A DNA stretch of 12,879 bases from Rickettsiales bacterium (GTDB taxonomy: Bacteria > Pseudomonadota > Alphaproteobacteria > Rickettsiales > UBA3002), in assembly GCA_947441895.1 (NCBI GenBank), contig CANEUT010000034.1, positions 1 to 12,879 on the forward strand, given 5' to 3'. The notes under the pieces were generated by a model, which saw nothing but the letters and a program-made list of their open reading frames with translations, searched no databases and was not told where the DNA came from. Of the stretch, positions 1 to 5,905 are shown piece after piece; position 1 is the first letter of the stretch, and each line of letters begins with the position of its first letter. A program made the translations under genes and the position numbers.

Positions 1-468
1 CCCCCCACCATGGATGCCTTGGCCGTGCATGATGCCATGGCACTCATTGGCGCGAAAATGGTGCTGGAAGCGCTGGCCGCATTTGAAAATGGTACCGCCC
101 AAGCAACGCCTCAGGGCGATAAAGGCGTGACCTATGCCGCAAAAATCACCAAGCCCGACCGCATCATCAACTGGGAATGGCCGGCAGAGCGCATTTATTT
201 CCAAATTCAGGGGTTGGCGCCGCTGGGGGCCATTACGGGCCTCAATAATGAAACCATTAAAATTTTAAAAGCAGGGGTAGAAGCCGGTGACGCTAGCAAA
301 CCAGTGGGCCAAATGCTGGATGATGCATTGCTGGTAAACGCCGGCAATGGCACGGCTTTGCGCCTACTGGAACTGCAACGCCCCAGCAAAACACGTCAGT
401 TAGCGGCGCAATTTCTGCAGAATTGCGCCATAAATGCGGGTATTTTTACTCACAAACCCGCCAGTTAA
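1..468 (+). CDS. fmt: methionyl-tRNA formyltransferase, C-terminal part (5' end outside window)
   Basis: Fmt formylates the methionine on initiator tRNA in the cytoplasm. The frame is open from base 1 without a start (P-P-T before the Met at base 10), so this is the last ~155 residues of a ~310-residue enzyme; the hydrolase-like catalytic domain lies outside. What remains shows the end of the N-terminal domain (AVHDAMALIGAKMVLEAL, matching the family's 'lhdklA.lGA.ll..tL' stretch), the linker with PQ and YAAKITKPDRIINW (family pattern YA.KI.K.E..idW), then the C-terminal tRNA-binding domain (ERIYFQIQGLAPLGAI). The family's usual N-P-W-P-G-A is A-P-L-G-A-I here, a mild divergence. It ends with TAA at 466-468. 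The next gene on the same strand appears to have its own promoter. Identity rests on family pattern recognition. Confidence 0.9.
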   Translation, partial: PPTMDALAVHDAMALIGAKMVLEALAAFENGTAQATPQGDKGVTYAAKITKPDRIINWEWPAERIYFQIQGLAPLGAITGLNNETIKILKAGVEAGDASKPVGQMLDDALLVNAGNGTALRLLELQRPSKTRQLAAQFLQNCAINAGIFTHKPAS

Positions 469-480
469 ACCATAAACGAC

Positions 481-509
481 TTGGAATATACTTCCAGTTA
501 TGGTATAAA
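481..509 (+). promoter_or_regulatory. candidate sigma-70 promoter for the DUF465 gene
   Basis: TTGGAA at 481-486 and TATAAA at 504-509 are separated by exactly 17 bases (4/6 and 5/6 matches to consensus). A start of transcription near 516 would leave a leader of about 43 nt before the ATG at 559. The site begins 12 bases after the fmt stop, so the small gene can be expressed independently of fmt. Confidence 0.5.
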
Positions 510-558
510 AGACGCTGTTGACTTGAAAAAATCCATCAATAATGAAGGACATTCGGCA

Positions 559-780
559 ATGTATAACTCATGGCAAGCCACGATGAACGATGATATCGTA
601 ATTATTAAGCAACTTGACGAACTGAAAGACCAACACCGCCAATTAGATGAAGAAATCAATCAGTTAATGGGTGCCGGCAGCGACGAAATGCAACTCGCCC
701 GTCTGAAGAAGCGCAAGCTTCAACTGCGCGATCAGATTCAGACCCTTGAGGTTGAAATCTACCCCGACATGCCCGCTTAG
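559..780 (+). CDS. small DUF465/YdcH-family coiled-coil protein
   Basis: A 73-residue protein, the usual size for DUF465 (YdcH-like) proteins, which are common in proteobacteria and lack a firm biochemical role. The core is recognisable: DELKDQHRQLDEEINQL, then LARLKKRKLQLRDQIQTLE, ending in P-D-M-P-A. Nearly all of it is a charged amphipathic helical hairpin, with no signal peptide or membrane segment. The frame is open back to a TTG at 481, but I chose ATG 559 because GAAGGA (544-549) lies 9 bases upstream. ATG 583 (M-N-D-D) gives a slightly better family N-terminus but has no Shine-Dalgarno. The TAG stop at 778-780 overlaps the htpG TAA on the other strand (777-779), so the two genes converge with no room for a terminator. 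Confidence 0.75.
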   Translation: MYNSWQATMNDDIVIIKQLDELKDQHRQLDEEINQLMGAGSDEMQLARLKKRKLQLRDQIQTLEVEIYPDMPA

Positions 781-2729
781 GCAGCTAATCCCTTACTCAT
801 CAATGCTCCCAAACGTCGGGCGAACGCACCGGCGTCGGTCACGGGTTCGCCCTCCGCAATCAGCGCCTGGTCAAGCAGCAGGTAAAGAGCGTCTTCCAAC
901 TCACTGTTTAACCCACTATTTTTAACGCGCGCGGCGAGTGATTTAATCACCGCGTGTGATGGATTAATTTCTACAATTTTGGCGGCGCGTTTGGGCAGCT
1001 GCTTATGCTCGGCCAGAAACCGTTCCATGCGCATATCCATATCGCCCTCGCCGGTGGCCAGACAAATCGGCGTCTGGCTAAGTTTATGAGTGGTGCGCAC
1101 CTCACGCACGCGGTCCCCATAAAGCGTTTTCATGGCCGCACGCAGCGCATCAATCTCACCACTATCGGCGGGTTCTTCTTTTTTCGCCTCTTCGCCATCG
1201 AGCGGAAACTTCTCGAGGTCAGCACCTGCACGGGTGACGGAACGGAATGGTGTGTCGCCATAATTCAGCGTCACGTTTGTCCAGAAATCATCGACATGGT
1301 CGGTGAGGAACAGCACTTCGATGCCGCGCTTGGTGAAGCCTTCAATTTGCGGGCTGTTCGCCACGGCGGAAAGCGAATCACCAGTCAGGTAATAAATAGC
1401 CTCCTGCCCTTCGCACATGCGGGCTTTATAGTCGGCCAGCGAGGTGAGTTTTTTGTCATGCTGAAGCGTAGCCGAAGCATCTGCCGCCACCACCTGAGAT
1501 CCTTCGCTTTGCTCAGGATGACCAGTGAAACTGGAATTAAACCGGCATGCTTCCAAAATTTTGTCACGCGGGGCGGTGGATTCGCACAAACCTTCTTTCA
1601 GCGCGGCACCAAACATCTCCCAGAATTTTGCGTAATCTTCGGGGTCTTTTTCCGCGCGCTTTTTCAATTCGCCCAACACACGGCTTGTTACCGAATCACG
1701 AATCTTATCGAGCACGGCTGATTTTTGCAGCGTTTCGCGGCTAATATTCAGCGGCAAATCAGCCGAATCGACCACGCCGCGCAGGAAGCGTAAATAAAGC
1801 GGAATCAGATCGACCCCTTCATCGGTAATAAACACGCGCTTCACGTACAATTTCACTCGCGCCTTGCGGTCAGGGTGGAATAAATCAAACGGTTTCATGC
1901 CGGGCACGAACAGCAGGCTGGTATATTCCACCGCGCCCTCGGCCTTGTTATGCATCACAGCCCATGGCTTTTCTGGCGTGTGCGCCAGGTGTTTATAAAA
2001 TTCCTGATATTGCGCGTCGGTCACATCGGCTTTCGCGCGTGTCCAAATGGCCGAGCCATCATTGAGCGTGTGGGTTTTGCCCTCCACATCGGTGAGCGCA
2101 ATGGGGAAGCTGATATGGTCGGAATAGGTGCTGACAATGTGGCCCAGTTTATGGCGATCCAGATAATCCGCCGCATCATCTTTCAAATGCAGGGTGATGG
2201 AAGTGCCGCGAGGGCGCAGTGCCCCAGCGGCAATGGTGTAAGCACCCGTGCCGTCCGATTTCCATTCCCACGCCTGCTCATCACCGGCTTTGCGGCTTGT
2301 CACGGTCACGCTATCGGCCACCATGAAGGCGGAATAAAAACCCACACCAAACTGGCCAATGAGGTTCACGTCTTTGGTTTTGTCGCCCGTCAGTTGGCTT
2401 AAAAATTCACTAGTGCCTGATTTGGCGATGGTGCCGAGGTTGGCAATCAAATCATCGCGGTTCATGCCGATGCCGCTATCAGTGATCGTCAGGGTTTTTG
2501 CTTTTTCGTTGGCCAACAAATCAATTTTCAAATCCGGCGTATCACCTAAAATTTTGCTGTCCGTCACCGCGGCGTAGCGCAATTTGTCGCAGGCGTCTGA
2601 CGCGTTACTAATCAGCTCGCGCAGAAAAATATCGCGGTTGGTGTAAAGCGCGTGAATCATCAGCTGCAGCACGCGGCTGGTTTCAGCAGTGAAGCTGTGT
2701 TGCTCGGTTTTTTCGATTGCGTCCGTCAT
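777..2729 (-). CDS. htpG: molecular chaperone HtpG (Hsp90 family) carrying an in-frame repeat insertion
   Basis: A 650-residue cytosolic ATP-driven Hsp90 chaperone. The N-terminal ATPase domain has RELISNASDACDKLRY (catalytic Glu ~38, Asn ~42), DSGIGM (~84-89) and the lid motif GQFGVGFYSAFMV (~125-137). The middle domain has RVFITDEG, LPLNISRETLQ and FWEMFG; the C-terminal dimerisation domain ends near LLLDQALIAEG. Start ATG 2727-2729 has AAGGA 5-6 bases upstream. The oddity is at residues ~403-426 (HPEQSEGS...LQHDK). Between the conserved R-F (E. coli LLRF) and S-L-A-D-Y (E. coli SLEDY) there are 32 residues where E. coli HtpG has about 12. The extra stretch is translated from a 69-bp palindromic repeat (1454-1522) of exactly 23 codons, so the frame is preserved. 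In other Hsp90s this position is a surface loop, so the protein is probably functional (inference). Confidence 0.97.
   Translation of the reverse strand: MTDAIEKTEQHSFTAETSRVLQLMIHALYTNRDIFLRELISNASDACDKLRYAAVTDSKILGDTPDLKIDLLANEKAKTLTITDSGIGMNRDDLIANLGTIAKSGTSEFLSQLTGDKTKDVNLIGQFGVGFYSAFMVADSVTVTSRKAGDEQAWEWKSDGTGAYTIAAGALRPRGTSITLHLKDDAADYLDRHKLGHIVSTYSDHISFPIALTDVEGKTHTLNDGSAIWTRAKADVTDAQYQEFYKHLAHTPEKPWAVMHNKAEGAVEYTSLLFVPGMKPFDLFHPDRKARVKLYVKRVFITDEGVDLIPLYLRFLRGVVDSADLPLNISRETLQKSAVLDKIRDSVTSRVLGELKKRAEKDPEDYAKFWEMFGAALKEGLCESTAPRDKILEACRFNSSFTGHPEQSEGSQVVAADASATLQHDKKLTSLADYKARMCEGQEAIYYLTGDSLSAVANSPQIEGFTKRGIEVLFLTDHVDDFWTNVTLNYGDTPFRSVTRAGADLEKFPLDGEEAKKEEPADSGEIDALRAAMKTLYGDRVREVRTTHKLSQTPICLATGEGDMDMRMERFLAEHKQLPKRAAKIVEINPSHAVIKSLAARVKNSGLNSELEDALYLLLDQALIAEGEPVTDAGAFARRLGALMSKGLAA
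1454..1522 (-). repeat. palindromic repeat, copy 1, translated inside htpG
   Basis: A 69-bp element. On the + strand its left arm is TGTCATGCTGAAGCG followed by TAGCCGAAGCATCT; a 14-base centre follows, then a right arm running from AGATCCTTCG to CTCAGGATGAC. Left and right arms are imperfect reverse complements. It aligns without gaps to the copy at 5837-5905: the right 26 bases are identical, 25 of 29 match in the left arm, and the centre is unrelated. Read on the - strand in the htpG frame it encodes GHPEQSEGS...LQHDK. Behaviour resembles the Rickettsia palindromic elements (RPE) that sit in frame in genes, but I cannot assign it to a named RPE family. Confidence 0.85.
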
Positions 2730-2745
2730 GGTCGTCCTTTTGTTT

Positions 2746-2773
2746 CGTCATTTCCGCGTAGGCGGGAATGACG
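2746..2773. repeat. short dRS3-like palindrome between aroC and htpG
   Basis: Arms CGTCATTTCCGC (2746-2757) and GCGGGAATGACG (2762-2773) are 12-bp reverse complements with one mismatch, around a 4-base loop. The inner 20 bases follow the ATTCCC-N8-GGGAAT layout of the neisserial dRS3 repeat with one substitution (ATTTCC). It has no T-run, so it is a poor intrinsic terminator. It lies in the htpG leader and may be a dispersed repeat or an mRNA stabilising hairpin. Confidence 0.6.
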
Positions 2774-2775
2774 TT

Positions 2776-2803
2776 CATATAGAACCGTGGTAATGAACTG
2801 CAA
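2776..2803 (-). promoter_or_regulatory. weak candidate promoter for htpG
   Basis: On the - strand, TTGCAG (2803-2798) and TATATG (2781-2776) are 16 bases apart; the matches are modest (3/6 and 4/6). A dyad GTTCAT (2773-2778)/ATGAAC (2793-2798) overlaps it. No clear sigma-32 heat-shock promoter is visible, so htpG may also be read through from aroC. Confidence 0.3.
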
Positions 2804-2806
2804 GCC

Positions 2807-3886
2807 CTAGCGCTGGTACGATTTAAACCGCAGCCAGTGGTCGGCCAACACGCAGGCCATCATGGCCTCACCCACCGGCACAGCGCGGATGCCAACGCAG
2901 GGGTCATGCCGGCCTTTGGTCACAATCTCGGTGTTCTCACCGCTTTTAGTGATGGTTTCTACCGGCGTTAAAATGCTGCTGGTGGGCTTCACCGCAAAAC
3001 GCACCACCACTGGCTGACCGCTGGAGATGCCGCCGAGAATGCCGCCCGCGTGATTGCTCAGAAATTCAACCTTATTGCCCGCTGCACCGGCGCGAATACG
3101 ATCGGCGTTTTGTTCGCCGCGCAAGGTGGCGGCAGAAAAACCATCGCCAATTTCCACGCCTTTGACGGCGTTGATGCTCATCATGGCGCGAGCCAAATCA
3201 CTATCCAGCTTGTCATAAATCGGTTCGCCCAATCCGGCGGGCACGTTTGTCGCCACCACCTCAATCACCGCGCCGAGTGACGAACCATCTTTACGGGCGG
3301 CATCCAGCGTCTCTGCCCAGCGCGCAGCGGCCTTGGCATCGGGGCACCAGAAGGGATTGTTGTTGATTTCATTCGCATCAAAATTCGCGTGGTCAATTTT
3401 GTCATCACCCACTTGTACAAGGTAGGCTTGAATGGATATGCCGGGCGCGGCAAGCACCTTGCGGGCAATGGCGCCTGCGGCCACGCGCATGGCAGTTTCG
3501 CGCGCGCTGCTGCGCCCACCACCACGATAGTCACGAATGCCGTATTTGGCTTGATAGGTATAATCGGCATGGCCGGGGCGGAACGTGTCTTTAATCTCCC
3601 CGTAATCTTTTGATTTCTGGTCTTCGTTTTCGATGATGAGCGAAATGGGGGTGCCCGTGGTTTTGCCTTCGAACACACCACTCAAAATTTTCACCGTGTC
3701 TGATTCCTGACGTTGGGTGGTGAATTTATTTTGGCCGGGTTTGCGTTTATCAAGCCATGGCTGAATGTCGGCCTCGGATAAATCAATCAGCGATGGGCAA
3801 CCATCCACCACGCAGCCAATGGCGGGCCCGTGGCTTTCGCCCCAGGTGGTGAATTGGAAGATCGTACCTAAAGAGTTACTTGCCAT
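2807..3886 (-). CDS. aroC: chorismate synthase
   Basis: AroC catalyses the last shikimate-pathway step, EPSP to chorismate, in the cytoplasm using reduced FMN. The 359-residue length is normal for the bacterial enzyme. Family signatures are present in order: G-E-S-H-G (16-20), RPGHADYTY (103-111) with the conserved His, RGGGRSSARETAMRVAAG (121-138), then HAGGILGGISSGQP and the C-terminal RHDPCVGIRAVPVGEAM. The ATG at 3884-3886 is kept because the N-terminus MASNSLGTIFQFTTWGESHG fits the family. The upstream ribosome binding site is weak (GAAAGA about 8 bases away). The start lies inside the 3' end of the preceding AT-rich gene (11-base overlap), which suggests translational coupling in an operon with fabI. 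Confidence 0.97.
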   Translation of the reverse strand: MASNSLGTIFQFTTWGESHGPAIGCVVDGCPSLIDLSEADIQPWLDKRKPGQNKFTTQRQESDTVKILSGVFEGKTTGTPISLIIENEDQKSKDYGEIKDTFRPGHADYTYQAKYGIRDYRGGGRSSARETAMRVAAGAIARKVLAAPGISIQAYLVQVGDDKIDHANFDANEINNNPFWCPDAKAAARWAETLDAARKDGSSLGAVIEVVATNVPAGLGEPIYDKLDSDLARAMMSINAVKGVEIGDGFSAATLRGEQNADRIRAGAAGNKVEFLSNHAGGILGGISSGQPVVVRFAVKPTSSILTPVETITKSGENTEIVTKGRHDPCVGIRAVPVGEAMMACVLADHWLRFKSYQR

Positions 3887-4334
3887 CTATTTTATCTTTC
3901 AATTTTGTGTGCCATGCTATGCTTATACTCAAAAAAGTCTTGGGTTGAGCTTCATTCTTTTTAATTAAAACTGGTGTGTAATGAGAAGCACTACTTTCAC
4001 TTATATGCATAGATGTAACACTTAAATTTTTTAGAGGTTCATCATGTTTTTTGTATGTAAGTTGAAAATGTTTTAGTGCATCAAAAACAGTTGTAAGATT
4101 TTTTCTTTCTTCGCATTCCAGCTCTTCAAGATACTCTTTTTCATACCATTCAATTGCACATACCAAGCTAGTAAGCAGATTAAATGTAGAATATTCAACA
4201 GAAAGACTTCCGCTGGAAGTTGAGGGCTCTTTTAGAGCCTCGTCCATTTTTAGGATATTGTACTCAAGCCAACCTAAGGCGCCTTTCGCGTCCTTCATAC
4301 TCATGAAGAACTGCTCGGCGTGGCTATTGCCCAT
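3876..4334 (-). CDS. hypothetical protein, AT-rich, wedged between fabI and aroC
   Basis: A 152-residue protein I do not recognise. It has no signal peptide or membrane segment and looks soluble and mostly helical: an N-terminal helix (KDAKGALGWLEYNILKMDEAL), a linker STSSGS, a second helical part (STFNLLTSLVCAIEWYEKEYLEELECEE) and ALKHFQLTYKKHDEPLKNL, then a polar tail. ATG at 4334-4332 shares one base with the fabI TGA (TGATG); a GTG three bases upstream would also fit. Its 3' end overlaps aroC by 11 bases. Hand counting gives ~30% GC over 3901-4140 against ~62% in a 60-base sample of fabI, so its base use is unlike its neighbours and transfer is likely. The first ~25 codons are less AT-rich. 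A HEPN-like helical fold crossed my mind, but the R-x4-6-H motif is absent. Function unknown; that it is a real gene is supported by the tight coupling. Confidence 0.7.
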   Translation of the reverse strand: MGNSHAEQFFMSMKDAKGALGWLEYNILKMDEALKEPSTSSGSLSVEYSTFNLLTSLVCAIEWYEKEYLEELECEERKNLTTVFDALKHFQLTYKKHDEPLKNLSVTSMHISESSASHYTPVLIKKNEAQPKTFLSISIAWHTKLKDKIDGK

Positions 4335-5173
4335 CACACCAGCGCAATGTCCGGTGCATCAATCGCCTTCATGCCGACGACGTGATAACCACCATCCACA
4401 TGCATATTCTCGCCGGTGGTGCCGCTGCCCAGTTCGGAAAGCAAGAACAAGGCTGCACCGCCAACATCTTCGATGGTGGTGTTGCGTTTGAGGGGTGAGT
4501 TCAGCTCGTTCCATTTCAGAATGTAGCGGAAATCACCGATGCCCATGGCCGCCAGCGTTTTGATGGGGCCGGCGGAAATGGCATTCACGCGGATATTGTC
4601 ACCGCCCAAATCGACCGCCAGATATTTCACGCTCGCTTCAAGCGCGGCTTTGGCCACGCCCATGACGTTGTAATGCGGCGTCACCCGTTCGGCACCCAAA
4701 TAGGTGAGCGTGAGCATGGAACCGCCGTTCTTCATCAGCTTCGCAGCGCGTTTGGCCACGGCCGTGAACGAATAAACGCTGATGTTCATGGTCATTAAAA
4801 AGTTATCGAGGCTGGTGTCGATGTATTTGCCCTTCAGCTCGTTCTTGTCGGAAAAGCCAATGGCGTGAACCAGAAAATCAATGGTGCCCCATTCTTTTTC
4901 CAGCGTGGCGAAGGTGGCGTCGATGCTGTCCATGTTGGTCACATCGCACGGCAGAATGAATTTACCGCCGACCGATTCCGCCAGTGGGCGCACGCGTTTT
5001 TCAAGCGCTTCACCCTGATAGGTAAACGCAATCTCGGCGCCTTGCGCTGCCAAATATTGGGTGATGCCCCAGGCGATGGATTTATCATTCGCCACGCCCA
5101 TGATAAGGCCACGTTTGCCCTTCATCAGTGTGCCGGTTGGAATAGGGGTTTCCCCGTCGTGAACGTCCGTCAT
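4334..5173 (-). CDS. fabI: enoyl-[acyl-carrier-protein] reductase (NADH), FabI type
   Basis: FabI reduces trans-2-enoyl-ACP in the last step of each fatty acid elongation cycle and is the triclosan target. The 279-residue protein is a short-chain dehydrogenase of FabI type. It has the nucleotide-binding N-terminus GKRGLIMGVANDKSIAWGI, then Y158 (TYLGAER) and the catalytic Y168-x6-K175 (YNVMGVAK), spaced as Y146/Y156/K163 of E. coli FabI, and a C-terminal GENMHVDGGYHVVGM. It has ~16 extra residues before the usual M-K-G-K-R-G start. ATG 5171-5173 is supported by TAGGA about 6 bases upstream, though Met17 is an alternative. It lies 15 bases after the lipoprotein gene, probably co-transcribed, and its TGA overlaps the start of the next gene. 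Confidence 0.97.
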   Translation of the reverse strand: MTDVHDGETPIPTGTLMKGKRGLIMGVANDKSIAWGITQYLAAQGAEIAFTYQGEALEKRVRPLAESVGGKFILPCDVTNMDSIDATFATLEKEWGTIDFLVHAIGFSDKNELKGKYIDTSLDNFLMTMNISVYSFTAVAKRAAKLMKNGGSMLTLTYLGAERVTPHYNVMGVAKAALEASVKYLAVDLGGDNIRVNAISAGPIKTLAAMGIGDFRYILKWNELNSPLKRNTTIEDVGGAALFLLSELGSGTTGENMHVDGGYHVVGMKAIDAPDIALV

Positions 5174-5188
5174 GCGATTCCTAACCAG

Positions 5189-5716
5189 TTATTGCGAAAC
5201 AATTTGCCAGCTGCCATCGGGCTGACGGCACGCGGTACCATAACCGCTTTCGGTTTTACCGCCAACGGTGATTTTATTCTGGAACTCACGGCAATATTGG
5301 CCGCTGGTATTTTGGTATGGCGCTTGTGGAATGATAATACCCGAATTGCCGCTTTTTGGATTGTTCCATGGCAGGCCCTGACCGGTGTTTGAGGTCTCCA
5401 ACGCTTTTTGCTGGGTCTGCTGATAATAGGCCATGTCGGCGCGATCAAGCGATCCGCCAATGGCGTTACCAATGCCTGCGCCGAGCAATGCACCAATGAC
5501 GCCGCCGGCAATTTTACCTTTGCCGTGGGTCATGGATGTGCCAAGTGCGGCACCACCCAAGGCACCAAGGCCCGTGCCAATATCTTGTTTGCTTAAGCCT
5601 GCACCGCTGCTGATGCCACCAGCGCGCGCATTATCGGCGTTCATTTGGCCGCTGCAGGCGGAAAGCAGCAGTGCCGAAGTGGTGATGGCGATAACAGATT
5701 GTTTCACGAGTTTCAT
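5189..5716 (-). CDS. 17 kDa surface antigen-like outer membrane lipoprotein (glycine zipper)
   Basis: A 175-residue lipoprotein: basic N-terminus and hydrophobic stretch, then the lipobox L-S-A-C, giving lipidated Cys21 after signal peptidase II cleavage. Residues ~47-90 are a double glycine zipper (GTGLGALGGAALG and GGVIGALLGAGIGNAIGG). The C-terminal domain, with W-N-N-P, SGQYCREFQNKITVGG and GYGTACRQPDGSWQIV, matches the pattern of the rickettsial 17 kDa antigen and carries two cysteines (142, 163). It probably anchors to the outer membrane inner leaflet; its role is undefined (envelope integrity is an inference). The start is clear: GGAGGA lies 5-6 bases before ATG 5714-5716. It is the first gene of the - strand run into fabI. 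Confidence 0.9.
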   Translation of the reverse strand: MKLVKQSVIAITTSALLLSACSGQMNADNARAGGISSGAGLSKQDIGTGLGALGGAALGTSMTHGKGKIAGGVIGALLGAGIGNAIGGSLDRADMAYYQQTQQKALETSNTGQGLPWNNPKSGNSGIIIPQAPYQNTSGQYCREFQNKITVGGKTESGYGTACRQPDGSWQIVSQ

Positions 5717-5836
5717 TCGAATCCTCCGAAAATGGTGTGATAGTTTTCAGCCGCTATATGGCACATGAACTATACTTCTTCAAGATGATTCGAAGATGAT
5801 GATGGATCACATTTCTTAGCGAATGATAACATTGCT

Positions 5837-5905
5837 TGTCATTCTGAGGCGCAGCCGAAGAATCTCGCTTAGGCATCCCAGATCCTTCGCTTTGCTCAGG
5901 ATGAC
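5837..5905 (-). repeat. palindromic repeat, copy 2, at the 3' end of the oxidase-like gene
   Basis: A 69-bp element in the same orientation and of the same length as the copy at 1454-1522. Its left arm starts TGTCATTCTGAGGCG and its right arm ends TTTGCTCAGGATGAC; the two arms are imperfect inverted repeats around a 14-base centre that differs between copies. The oxidase-like gene runs into it and stops there (TGA at 5898-5896). In the neighbouring frame it reads CHPEQSEGS...QNDK, the same peptide type that is translated inside HtpG. Confidence 0.85.

Noticed and set aside
481..558. TTG start at 481 for the DUF465 gene
   Set aside because: The TTG is part of a good -35 box; ATG 559 has a Shine-Dalgarno and gives the family's usual length.
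1005..1721. Long + strand open frame (238 codons) opposite htpG
   Set aside because: It mirrors the coding strand of a clear HtpG gene and shows no family pattern of its own.
3876..4334. Unknown gene as a HEPN ribonuclease or toxin
   Set aside because: The R-x4-6-H catalytic motif is absent and there is no partner nucleotidyltransferase; helical content alone is not evidence.
5782..5800. Direct repeat AAGATGAT x2 upstream of the lipoprotein gene as an operator
   Set aside because: Two 8-mers 11 bases apart in simple GAT-rich sequence; chance is sufficient without conservation data.
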